In this document: piece after piece, positions 42,921 to 53,893 of the stretch | Position numbering within the stretch: the stretch's first letter is position 1 | How the letters are laid out: each line of letters begins with the position of its first letter | NCBI GenBank assembly: GCA_025769875.1 | Contig: JAGFNK010000004.1 | Location: 1 to 64,000, forward strand | Length of the DNA: 64,000 bases | Direction of reading: 5' to 3' | Source: Russula earlei | Taxonomy: Eukaryota; Basidiomycota; Agaricomycetes; Russulales; Russulaceae | Made by a program: the position numbers and the translations under genes | Notes under the pieces: model-generated | The model's database searches: none | Told to the model about the DNA's origin: nothing | What the model saw: only the letters and a program-made list of their open reading frames with translations

Positions 42921-43647
42921 TATATTGATCAAATATCAACATAATTGGCAAATTGTCCCTACAATATATCACAGTAGTTGAGACCATAGGACACCAGGGC
43001 TAGTCATTCACCATCTTTGACACGTCAAAGAAGGCTGAGAACTGAGTCTGTGCTTCCTCTGTTCAGACTTTTCTACCACTAAAGAGTTGTTGTAAGGCAA
43101 AAATTGATGTGAGCAAGGAAAATCAAATGGACCTCACTTTGATGTAGATCTGATGCATCATGGTATGGTATTTGTTTGGTCCATCCTTCAAGATCTTCTG
43201 TAAAAAGTTGAAATGCCACCTGTATGTGTTCTCAAAGATGTTGCTGCCAAAATTGGCTTTTGATATGTGGGCCACATTCCCACTCCTTGATGGTGGCATA
43301 CACCTGGTCCAGTTATACAGGGATTGTCAGTAGGCCATATAATAGATCAAGTGTGATGTGGCACTTACACTGGTTGCAACAAGAGCAAGCATCAGAATAG
43401 GTATTTCCTTCTCATTGGCCCTGTCACTCCAGGAAGACTTGAACTTGCTTAGGAGTTGAGTGCCAATAGATGCTGGCCCAGTGAAGAAGCACTGTTCCAG
43501 CATGGCAAGAATGAGGGGATTCTCATACAGCCATGTAGGATCTAAAGAGTGCTTTTGCTTCTAGTAGATAACATGTCAGTTGTTAACAAGTAATGATAAA
43601 GTCAGGTGACACACCTTCAAATCATTGGCAACATCACCACAGTAAAT

Positions 43648-44608
43648 GGTCATGAACCATTTCCCAGAGAGGGCCCTTGAAGGACCCTTCCTTATTAGAG
43701 GAAACCCAGCCTCTATGATGCCACCCTGTTCACATGGACAAAAGGGGTGAGTAGAGGTGTCCACAATATCATGCATGCATTGTTGCCCAAGTGATTCTCA
43801 GCACAATTGACATACAGCAAGCCCCACTTAGTGGCAACCCTTTTAGCAATAAAGGACAGTATTATAGCCCCCCTAAGGACCCTTTATGATGACTCTAAGT
43901 GCTCTACAAGGGACACTAACAGGACACTAAAAGCCCTACAACACATTATTAGACTAACTCTAATAACCCTAGAACGAACTATAAAGCAATACTAAGGACC
44001 TTAATAGAAGTATTAAGGTTGACTCTAAGGACCCTAATAGAACTATATAAGGGGCCTTATAAGCAACTCTATTCTCTGAACCAAACTACAAGTCCTCAAA
44101 TGACCAGCCCTAAACTAACTAACGTAAATGAATCAGGTGCTTTGCATGTGTACTAAGCAGTGAACATGTGGATACTAGAGGCTCTTACTCATCAATATGA
44201 GCCTTCTTACTCAGCAGCTTACTGAGCATGACTGAGCATGCTCAGTCAGCATACTCCAATGTCTTACTCATCTGTCAATTGTGCTTGATAACAAAGTTAT
44301 GATTTGTTCCCTATTTAGCAGTTCCCCTGTAGTATATAAGTGCTCAATAAAGTAGCGGACAGTCTTCAGACTGTCCATTTGTTTATGGCACTCTCCATTC
44401 CTGGGATACTCCCTTAGGACCATCCCCTTGTGATCACTCTGGCCTCTTCCCTGCATATCTTCTTGATACTACCAGTAACCGTACCTCTCTGGTACTTGGT
44501 ACTGCTCTGAACCCTACTTCTTGCCCACACCATCTTGGACATCTATCGACTTGTCTCTGAACTTATCCCTTGCTCTTGAACTGGATTGTTCAACAGTGAG
44601 TCTTGACA
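43648..44608 (+). repeat. Solo LTR, family A (961 bp, decayed)
   Basis: The expected TGTCATG start reads GGTCATG; the end is CTTGACA. Target duplications TAAAT are identical (43643-43647 and 44609-44613). The empty site is in the left Plavaka copy at about 9357-9362 (GAATG context). The CpG run has decayed to ATGCATGC (about 43771). Confidence 0.9.
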
Positions 44609-45157
44609 TAAATGTACACTAACTCTTTAAGCCAGGCATCAGTGTGGTCCACATTGTTGTGAGAGATCCTGTAATTTGTGGCAACCGCCAACACTGCATT
44701 TTTCTTCAGCTGGACATGCCAGGTGCTGATGTGAGCACTGAGCTGAAAGACAAAGTATTGGATGAGTCAGTATGAGCTATGAGACTGGAGAATGAGAGAA
44801 TGGCATACCAGTCCTGAGAGCACCATACCATATCCAGCATCATTAGAAAGACAGTCCACCATCTTGTTGGCTTTGAGATGCATGGCAGCTTTGAGCAAAG
44901 CCTTTCACAAATATTTGACAATGGCCATTGAGTCTGGGTATGCATCTGTCCAAGTGAAGGATGCTCACAGGGAAATGAATGAATGTTGGACAACCTTCTT
45001 AACACATTCATCCTGGGAGTTAAGAAGCAAGTTTGATCTTGAAGTGTCCTGGGCATCATAGTTTAAGTTTGTCCAAGCTGTGTATCCACCAGGAGGATGT
45101 GTGGATTACTGTGATGTGTTGTGTTGATCCTGATGTCACTCTTCTCTTGCTTTGGAA

Positions 45158-46118
45158 TGTCAAAACTCACTGTTGAACAATCCTGTTCAAGAGTGAGGTA
45201 AGAGCTCGGAGACAAGTCGACTGAGTTCCAAGATGAAGTTGGCAAAGAGTATAGTCCAAACGAGTAGCAGATACCAGAGAGGGACTGGTATGGGCTGTGA
45301 GAGGTGGTCACAAAGGGAGAGAGCCAGAGTGTGCTAGATAGGGCAGTCCTAAAGGAGTACCCTCAGTAATAGAGTGCCACAAATCAAATGTGCAGTCTGA
45401 AGACTGTCCGCTACTTTATTTAGCACTTATATACTACAAGAGAACTGCTAAATAGGTAAAAGTCATAACTGTGTTATCAAGCACAATGGATGGTTGAGTA
45501 AGAAGTCAGAGTATGCTTACTGAGCATGCTCAGTCATGCTCAGTAAGCTGCTGAGTAAGAAGGGTCATATTGATGAGTAAGAGCCTTTACTGTCCACATG
45601 TTCACTGCTTAGTAGATGTGTGAAGCACCTGATTCATTTGCTGGTAGTTAGTTTAGGGCTGGTCATCTGAGGACTTGTAGTTTGGTTCAGGGAATAGAGT
45701 TGTCCATAAGGCCCCTTATATAGTTCTATTAGGGTCCTTAGAGTTGACCCTAATACTTGTATTAAGGTCCTTAGTATTGCCTTATAGTTGGTTCTAAGGT
45801 TATTAGAGTTAGTCTAATAACACATTGTGGGCCTTTAGTATCTTTGTTAGTGCCTCTTGTAGAGCACTTTGGGTTGTCATAAAGGGTCTTTAGGGAGGCT
45901 ATAGTACTGTCCTATATTGCTAAAAGGGTTGCCACTAAGTAGGGCTTTCTGTATGTTGATTGTGCCTAGAATCAATTGCACAACAATGCATGCACGATAT
46001 TGTGAACACCTCTACTCACCCCTTTTGTTTGTGTGAACAGGGTGGCATCATAGGGGCTGGGTTTCCTCTACTAAGGAAGGGTCCTTCAAGGGCCCTCTCT
46101 GGGAAGTGGTTCATGACA
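45158..46118 (-). repeat. Solo LTR, family A (961 bp, decayed)
   Basis: The ends are TGTCAAAACTC...TTCATGACA with flanks TGGAA (45153-45157) and GGGAA (46119-46123). The empty site in the left copy (about 8811-8815, inverted) has AGGAA, so four bases of the duplication survive. The CpG run is ATGCATGCACG (about 45987). Confidence 0.88.
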
Positions 46119-47023
46119 GGGAATGATATCTGAGTCAATCCATCCAGGGCGCTGGCACAGGTACATTAGATTGGTCCAGTCAAGAAAAATAAATGTACCT
46201 TGATTTCATGGTTCCTTTGTTGCACCCCCTGCTGACAGTAGATTTCTTTGTTGCAATAGGCTTCAAATTAAGCATGTGAGTGATGAGTGTAAAACTCAGT
46301 GGTTCGTAGTCTTGGAGAAGTGTTGGATAAGTACACACCTTCAACAGCAAAGCCTTAGCAGATGATTCCACCACCAGTCTTGCAGCCTTGAGCTCCTTTC
46401 ATGAAACATTAGTCCTCAGTGAAATATGCAGGCAGAAAACATACCCTGTATTTATGCAACTGGAGCACCTCCTCAAGCTCCAAGTTTTTGTCCATCATTC
46501 CTTCCAAACTATCATTCAACTTGTTTTTCCCAAAGTCATTTTTGATATCATCTGTGATAACTCCAAGAGAAATTCCAGATGTGTGGCTAACTGATTGAGA
46601 ATGGGGTACTCCATCCTCAGCCCAGTTTCCTCACTAATATTGGTGAACACTGTAAACCTGATCAGATAATCAATGTGATGGAGAAATCAATCACAGAACA
46701 CACCTCAGCCTCTAACAGTGCAGCAAGTTCAACATCATCAAGATTATTGAGTGTGGCATTGTCTGACTCATATGTGTCTGCTTCATGTTCATGTTCAATT
46801 TTGCCAAGCTCTTCAAGATCATAATCATCAAGGGCATCCATGTCACCTGCTGTATCTAGCTCATCATCAAAAAGGTTGAAGGCTGTGTGTGTGGAGACTC
46901 AGGCAGGCTTGCCTGAAGTGACAACATGGTGACATGCAACCAGCACTTGTTTTGACATCTGACTCAGAGTCTCATCATCTTCCAAGTCAACCATCAATGT
47001 GGCTGGGTAGTGTTGAGGTTTAC

Positions 47024-47508
47024 TGCTAGGATTCAACTCATGTTCAGGACTGACTGTTTACCTATGCTTGCTTACTTGCTTGCTTACTGATTAGCTGATT
47101 CATGCTTAGTAATTGCTTACTGGTTTGATGACTGATGCTAGGAAAGGATGACTCATGCATGAGTCATTATTGATACTTTTTGATTTAAAATTCCTCCTTC
47201 TGGATAGTGGAGGGTCTCAGCTTTATGCTTCCCAAGTTTCATACAAATTGAATCAGCCATTGTCAGGATATGATATAAATACTCTGGTAAATCCAAAGTT
47301 GAGCCTTATGCTCAACTTACTCATTGAATTACCAGCAAATTCTCTCTCTCTCCCTGAAAAGGATTACTTCTCAAAGTGATAGAGATCCCTCTCATCTCTC
47401 TCATACATTCTTGTCTGAGGTAACATCAAAGACTCCAAAGTCTAGTGCTTGAACTATATCAAGCAGCTCTATTGCTTGAGAAGCAAATAAGATTGGCAAA
47501 TCATAACA
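47024..47508 (+). repeat. Solo LTR, family F (485 bp), shared with the left arm
   Basis: The ends are TGCTAGGATTC...AATCATAACA, with the first dinucleotide pair preserved. The flanks are TTTAC and TTTCC. It occupies the same site as 7432-7916 and has the same length. It carries the 20-bp palindrome at 47148-47167. Confidence 0.88.
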
Positions 47509-48059
47509 TTTCCCTGGGCCAACATTCCTTCTCAGTACTTATTCATGACTAAGCACTTTATCATGAATATTGAGGAGCAACATCCTTTTTTGCTACTGCT
47601 GCACCAAGGGGGATTAGCTTGTATTGCCTCTGGGTCTGACTCAAATCAACACACCTTGCTTCCTTTTCTTGGGAGCTGGACTGTTCTTGGCTTGGGTGAC
47701 AACCCTTGGCTTCTTCTTATTCCATGCTAGAATCAGGTGTGGCTATTAGACTGGACCTGCAGGATGGATAAAGGTGTACTTGGGTTGTCAAGGAGCTTTG
47801 TTTTTGCCACCTGTGTAAGGGCAGCTATAGGAGGAACAAGGAAAGGAGGAACAAGGAATTTGCATGGTGGTAAACCATCAAAAAACAAAAGTTGAGGTCT
47901 GTGAGAACTTGCGCTCTGCTTGTAAAGGAGGCTTGGCTCTGATTGGGGACTGTGGTGTGAAGTTGTCATCTGAATAGTCAATGATGGATGTAATTTTTCT
48001 TTTGGACATGGTGAAACTTAGTAAGTGAAGACATTCCCCCTGTTGACATGGCAGTGGCT

Positions 48060-48597
48060 TGTTGTAAATTCCCTAGCACAAGTGAGCTCGATTGTGAGCA
48101 CATGAGAATGAGTGAGTTGTCCCCTCAGTTGATACATATACCCATACCATTAGGCCACCCTAAGTGGATTTAGCTATTTACAACAGTTAGTACCTAGACC
48201 AATTAACTAGTCTGGATGTCTATTTGCTCAATCATTGTTCTGTTTCTTGCATACCCTTTGTCCACGGACTTGTAGAATCCGCACCTGTTTCCTACTTATA
48301 TGAGTAGACAAAATACTTACCTTCCCTCAGTGATTGCTCATACACATGAGTCACTGAGGTACATTCTTTTAGCTACCCTTTCCTTACATTTCATAGAGCT
48401 TATACCTGGATAGCATAGTCATTGCTTATTCAGGTAATATACCTTCAGTGATCACTCACACATGCAAGTCACTGAGCATAGTCATTGCTTATTCAGCAAC
48501 CCTCACAAGTGCGAATGTGTAGGCCTTCCCTTGGACGCTGCACTCACTCACAAAAACTGTCATTCTCCCACTCTCATTAAATTACCAAGTTTCTACA
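48060..48597 (+). repeat. Solo LTR, family E (538 bp)
   Basis: The ends are TGTTGTAAATTCC...GTTTCTACA with identical target duplications TGGCT (48055-48059 and 48598-48602). The left Plavaka copy has the uninterrupted sequence at about 6879-6890. Inside are direct repeats of CATAGTCATTGCTTATTCAG (about 48413 and 48478). It lies between the two divergent Plavaka genes. It is the only copy in the window; strand is arbitrary. Confidence 0.9.
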
Positions 48598-50342
48598 TGG
48601 CTGATTGTGGTACTGCATAGTTCAATATCCAGCCACTTTGCTCCACTGCTCTCCAATTTGTGTAGCAACCATGGTCAAATGCACAGGCTGCAACAGTTAT
48701 TTCAGATCCAACCTTGCCCATTCCATACACCTTTGATGCACAAGGAATCCACCTTGTCATGCACTTTTTCTTCAAGTGCTTGACTATCTTCCTCAACTCA
48801 GTGATTCAGATTTGGATATTGATAATGAGCAGTTTCTTGGCATTGAGTACCCTCATACTTGGGGTGAGGGCCCTGATGTGCCAGCTCCTTGCTTTGTTGG
48901 TGATTTCTTTGGTGACAATAATGCTGAAGAAGACTTTGAAATGTTGGCCATGGACAATGGCATTTTACCGCCAGATTCAGATTCAGATGACTGTGACAAT
49001 TTCAACTAGGAGCAGGGATGGGAGGAACCAGCTGCACCCAATCCATCTTGTTCCGCATTTTCTGAGGGTGAGGTTTTTGATAACAATGAGGATCTCCCAT
49101 CTGTTGAAGTGCAACAGACTGCAGAGGCTCACTTCCTAATAAAGCTGACTGTCCTCACGTGTTCCACCAAAGTACTGCAGGTATGTACATCAATGACTTG
49201 GTAGTCACTTACTCATTGTCACTACAGGTGCACCTATCCCTCCTGCCTCTGAAATGCCTGGCTATGCAGGATACAAGGATCAATTTGTAGACAGTGAAGC
49301 TAATATCTGGGCACCATCTACATCTAAGTTAGATTGGGAAATGGCACAATGGGCAAAGCTTCATGGTCCTGGATCTACAGCTCTCACAGAACTCCTCAAG
49401 GTTGAAGGAGTAAGTTTTCCATTTGATCTGAGGAAGGTCATGATACTGACTATGATAGCTTCTGGATCTTCTTGGCCTTTCATATAAGAATGTGATAGAA
49501 CTGAACAAGATCATTGATAAACAGCTTCCTTCCCACCCTTGCTTCCAGTGGAAGGAGATTGTTATTGCTGGTGAAGCATACAATGTATACTTCTGTGATA
49601 TCATTGCTTGTATAAAGGTGCTCTATGGTGATCCACAATTCACAGGCATCCTTGTGTTCACACCAGAGTGACACTATGCTGATCCAGACATGGGCATTAG
49701 ATTATATCATGATATGCATACAGGAAAATGGTGGTGGGAGACACAGGTATGCTGGTTTGGTTTTTTTGCCTATTGATTACTGATCAGTCAAAAAGAAAAA
49801 TGTTGAACAAAAAATGCCTGGAGCAACTGTCATCCCAATTATCTTGTCATCCAATAAGACACTTGTTACATTATTTGGAAATAAAACTCTGTATCCTATC
49901 TATATGACTATCAGAATACTTCCTAAAGAAATTTGTTGTAAGCCTTTGCATCATGGCCAAATCCTCCTTGGCTATCTTCCTACCACTCAACTTCAACAAA
50001 TTACCAACAATGCATCTTGTTGTTGTGCAGTGGCAACTCTTTCCCATGCCTGCTTGTCATGCATTGTTGGGCCCTTGAAAGAGGCCATTGTTAGTGGGAT
50101 ATATATGGCAAGTGGAGATGGCATTGTTCACAGATGTCATCCAATTTTTGCAAATTATGTTGGTGATTGTCCTGAGCAGCTCTTGGTGACTCTAGTCAAG
50201 AATGGTGAATGTCCAACTTGTGAAGCTCATCATGATAAACTTGGGGAGGATTGTAACACTCAACATCCCCTCTGAAACCTAGACAACATTCCTGATGCAT
50301 TTGCATCAGTCAGCCAGGGTTCAACAGTATTTGCTTGAAACT

Positions 50343-51723
50343 TGTTAGGATTCTCATGTTCTCATCTGCTTACCTATGCTTTGGTGACTCATCTGTGCTT
50401 ACTCATCTGTGCTTACTCATGCTTAGTGATTCGCTTAGTGATTGCTTAGTGGTTCGCTTACCGATTGCTTACTGATTGATTACTCACTGTTATGAACCAA
50501 GGCCAGGTCCTGGCTGTAGATTGTCCTTTTCACTCAAGAGAGACCTCTCTCACTTTGCATTGCCAACTCCCTTCCGTTTCCTGGGCTATCCCTCCTGCAG
50601 TACAAGATATCGCTATTGCAAAGGCACTATACCTCAACCAGACACCCGTTTCCTAATCAGGTAATCATCGCATGGCAGCCACATGGTCACCCAGCCACCA
50701 AGAACCTGAAACAGTGGCACAAACTCTTAATAGCTGTTGCATAACTCATCTGACATCATCAAGGCTCCAAATGACATCATGGCTGACTGAGCGACTCCAC
50801 AGTGACCTCATAGGCTCACTAAGCACTCCACAGTGACATCATAGTGATGTCATCGCTCCACAATGATCAGTAATGCGCTCAGTAAGCCTGAAACCTGACA
50901 CAAGCAAGTTTATGCCTCTGTAGTCCTATTGGGTGGTACCAAAGGGTCTAGAATAGTTCCAGTTCTTTGTAATCGACCCTGTACACTGTATATAAGCCCC
51001 AATGAAGCATGGCAGTCGTCAGACTGTCCATTTGTGATACTCTCATCTTCCTGGGTACTCCCCTGCGACCGCTCAGTCTAAAGTCCTCCCTTGCCCTCAA
51101 GGTACTCTTCAACAACCGCCTTGTTTAAAGCCCTTCGCTGCACTGGCCTCTACTCTTTGCCTCTGCCTCCTGCAACATGTACCAGTCCCCATCTGGTATC
51201 TTCTAGTCATTTGGCTCGTCCTCCTGTTCAACACCATTTATGCCACGTACCGTCTGTTCCAACCCTTGCCCACCTGCTCCTGAGTCCTTAGTGATCAGCA
51301 GTACGTGTCTTGACACTCACTGCTTGCCATTTGATGACAGATACTAGGAAAGGATGACTCACGTGTGAGTCATTTCTGACACTTTCGAATTGCACTTTAC
51401 ATTTCTGGATACTACTGGTTCTTAGCTATGTGCACCCTAAGTTTTGTACGAATTGGATCAGCCAATGTTGAGATATGGTATAAATACTCTGTTGTACCAA
51501 GAAGTCAAGCCTTATGCTCAACTTACTCTCTTAACAAGAAACTACTATCTTGTCAAACTTTCTAAAACAAACTCAAGTGATCACTCTAAGTGAAAGAGGT
51601 CCCTCTCTTCTCTTACATCTATTCTTCCTGAGATAATATCAAAGGACTCAAAGTCTAGTGCTTGAACTAAATCAAGCAACTCTTTCACTAAGAGTCAGTG
51701 ATAAGATCAGTCAGATCTTAACA
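50343..51723 (+). repeat. Solo LTR, family F (548 bp without the insert), host of a nested LTR
   Basis: The ends are TGTTAGGATTC...GATCTTAACA with identical target duplications AAACT (50338-50342 and 51724-51728). The empty site in the left Plavaka copy (about 5279-5284, inverted) reads GAAACTCC. A family C LTR is nested inside at 50488. Palindrome 51354-51373 has the paired TGACTCA sites with one central mismatch. Confidence 0.94.
50488..51315 (+). repeat. Solo LTR, family C (828 bp), nested in a family F LTR
   Basis: The ends are TGTTATGAACC...GTGTCTTGACA with identical target duplications CTCAC (50483-50487 and 51316-51320). The TATA box TGTATATAAG lies at about 50987. It is younger than the F insertion it interrupts and closely matches 445-1271. 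Confidence 0.95.
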
Positions 51724-52019
51724 AAACTGCTGTGATGCAGGTATCAAGCCTGTCTATTGCCCATTCTGGGAAGACCTCCCCTATGCCAATGTTTACTGTG
51801 CAATTATGCCTGTTATCAAGCACATGGTCTCCTGTATTATCCAGGCATATGGTGCTGTGGAAATTGATGTTCAGTGCCATTGTCTACCACCAAACCACAA
51901 TATCTGCCTCTTTTTCAAAGGAATTAGTACTCTTTCATGTGTCACAGGCCATGAACATGACTAGATGTTCCATTTTATCCTAGGTATCATTATCGACCTT
52001 CCTCTACCCAACAACCTTG

Positions 52020-52982
52020 TGTCATGAACCATTTCCCAGAGAGGGCCCTTGAAGGACCCTTCCTTAGTAGAGGAAACCTAGCCTCTATGGTGCCACCCTG
52101 TTCACATGGACAAAAGGGGTGAGTAGAGGTGTCCACAATATTGTGCATGCATTGTCACATGAGCAATTCTTGACACAATCGACATACAGCAAGCCCCACT
52201 TAATGGCATCCCTTTTAGCAATAAAGAACAGTATTATAGCCTCTCTAAGGACCCTTTAGGACAACTCTAAATGCCCTACAAGAGACTCTAACAAGACACT
52301 AAAAGCCCTACAATGTGTTATTAGACTAACTCTAATAACCATAGAACGAACTATAAGACAATACTAAGGACCTTAATACAAGTATTAGGGTCAACTCTAA
52401 TGACCCTAATAGAACTATATAAGGGGCCTTATGGACAACTCTACTCCCTGAACCAAACTACAAGTCCTCAGATGACCAGCCCTAAACTAACTACCAGCAA
52501 ATGAATCAGGTGCTTCACACGTGTACTAAGCAGTGAACATGTGGACAGTAAAGGCTCTTACTCATCAATATGACCCTTCTTACTCAGCAGCTTACTGAGC
52601 ATGACTGAGCATGCTCAGTAAGCATACTCCAACTTCTTACTCATTTGTCAATGGTGCTTGATAACAAGGTTATGACTTGTTCCCTATTTAGCAGTTCTCT
52701 TGTAGTATATAAGCACTCAATAAAGTAGCAGACAGTCTTCAGACTGTCCATTTGTTTACAGCACTCTCTACTCCTGGGATACTCCCTTAAGGACTGTCCC
52801 CTTGTGACCATTCTGGCCTTTTCCCTGCGTAATTGCTTAATACTACCAGTAACCATACCTCTTTGGTACTTGGTACTGCTCTGGACCGTAATTCTTGCCC
52901 ACACTGTCTTGGACATCTATTGACTCATATTTGAACTTATCCCTCGCTCTTGAACTGGATTGTTCAACCGTGAGTCTTGACA
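52020..52982 (+). repeat. LTR, family A (963 bp), recombinant junction
   Basis: The ends are TGTCATGAACC...CTTGACA, but the flanks differ (CCTTG left, GAAGT right). The left flank is Plavaka transposase; the right flank matches DNA beside the truncated LTR at 25441. The copy therefore looks like the crossover product of two LTRs at different places. The CpG run is decayed (GTGCATGC, about 52143). Confidence 0.88.
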
Positions 52983-53127
52983 GAAGTGTCACAGCAGGTG
53001 AGATGGAAGATAATGGTTACAATTGTATAGTACATACAGGTGTACAAACATTTTGTTAAATATGACAGTATAGAATGTATGATGTAACCTCAGATGTTGT
53101 AGTATGATGTCAGGCAAGACAAGACAT

Positions 53128-53557
53128 TGTTGAGATAAAGAGTAGCCAAAGCATTGACATGTTGGCCCAAACTGTCCGGGTGGCCCACAGGCCTGGACCA
53201 CATAAGTGTTTCAGTTCAGTTGCTGCAACATGTACAATAGCAAATTGATAGTGTGATCTAAGACAATCGGTAGCTCGCACAAAGCAATTGTGAAAACAAT
53301 TTGATAGTTACTACAGATAAAATAATAATTAGGGATGCTCTCAGATACTTAAGAGCATCGTACATACAGTAGATACTTCAGTTTTGTCTCACAGAAACTG
53401 AAGTACTTACTATCTCATGATCTTATCAGTAGCTGATTACATGTTGTAGTAAAGTATTATTAGGTAAATATGACACAAAAGTTGTCTGACAGAAACTGAA
53501 TAAAGTTTTATTAGATCTACTACGATCTAATCTACCTTATCACTGTGTGATTCAACA
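53128..53557 (+). repeat. Solo LTR, family D (430 bp)
   Basis: The ends are TGTTGAGATAAAG...TGATTCAACA with identical target duplications GACAT (53123-53127 and 53558-53562). It is close to the copy at 19857. Confidence 0.94.
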
Positions 53558-53589
53558 GACATTGTAGTATCTAAGATCTAATAGTTTAA

Positions 53590-53893
53590 ATGCCCAAGCA
53601 ACCATGAATTCCAGAACAAAAAGGGCACCAAGCATGAGTCCTATCCATCGCAGCGTGACCCTTGGCCATGTCTCATCAGGACTTGGGACGTTCGGATGCA
53701 CCAAGACCCAGGTACACAAGAGTAGAGTGACGGCACAACTCCATATTATGTGCCAGAGGGATTGACATCCGTCAGGATCGTCACAAGAGGGACTTCAAGG
53801 TTGAAATTGGTTGGGATACACAAGAGATGAGGAGGATGGTGGCCGCTAGAATTGCAAGAATGATGAGCATCTTGGCAAGAGGTGGGAAGAGCA
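53590..53893 (-). pseudogene. Membrane-protein family fragment
   Basis: It matches the first exon of the gene at 61349-62739 (AWALKQ-like, IWSCAVTLLLCTWV and MLIILAILAAT regions). A deletion after LAAT removes the FPLGQSS segment and shifts the frame. It belongs to the inverted duplicate that includes 20335-20605. Confidence 0.8.

Larger units (their letters stand above)
43010..48010 (-). pseudogene. Plavaka accessory gene relic, right copy
   Basis: It is the inverted counterpart of 6932-9915, starting near 48010 with the same SKRKITSIIDYSDD start region. It is interrupted by LTRs at 47024-47508, 45158-46118 and 43648-44608. C-terminal coding pieces (KFKSSWSDRANEKEIPILML, about 43400-43455) remain readable. 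It is non-functional. The DUF6532 resemblance is tentative, as for the left copy. Confidence 0.5.
42800..52019. mobile_element. Plavaka-type transposon, right copy, truncated at the transposase end
   Basis: It begins at terminus CATCAGGGAAAACTACAT (42800) and is the inverted duplicate of the left copy. The accessory gene is on minus (43010-48010) and the transposase on plus (48671-52019). It carries six LTR insertions, of which only the family F LTR at 47024 is shared with the left copy. The transposase C-terminus and far end are missing because a family A LTR at 52020 joins it to unrelated DNA. Confidence 0.85.
48671..52019 (+). pseudogene. Plavaka transposase relic, right copy
   Basis: It starts MVKCTGCNSYFRSNLAHS at 48671 (zinc finger) and continues with LPQLSDSDLDIDNEQFLGIE, GYAGYKDQFVDSEANIW (49257) and VIPIILSSNKTLVTLFGNKT (about 49831). 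The last reads SSNKT where the family has SSDKT, so a likely catalytic Asp is Asn. It goes on with PLHHGQILLGYLPTTQLQQI, MASGDGIVHRCHPIF and CPFWEDLPYANVYCAIMP beyond a nested LTR pair, and ends in IIIDLPLPNN at the LTR at 52020. Several stops occur. It is more complete than the left copy in its middle part. Confidence 0.83.

Noticed and set aside
50380..50487. CRISPR-like array of GATTGCTTAC units
   Set aside because: The units are short, adjoining and degenerate within an LTR; there are no spacers and the organism is a eukaryote.
52020..52982. Ordinary solo LTR insertion
   Set aside because: Flanks do not match and the right flank belongs to another locus; treated as a recombinant junction.
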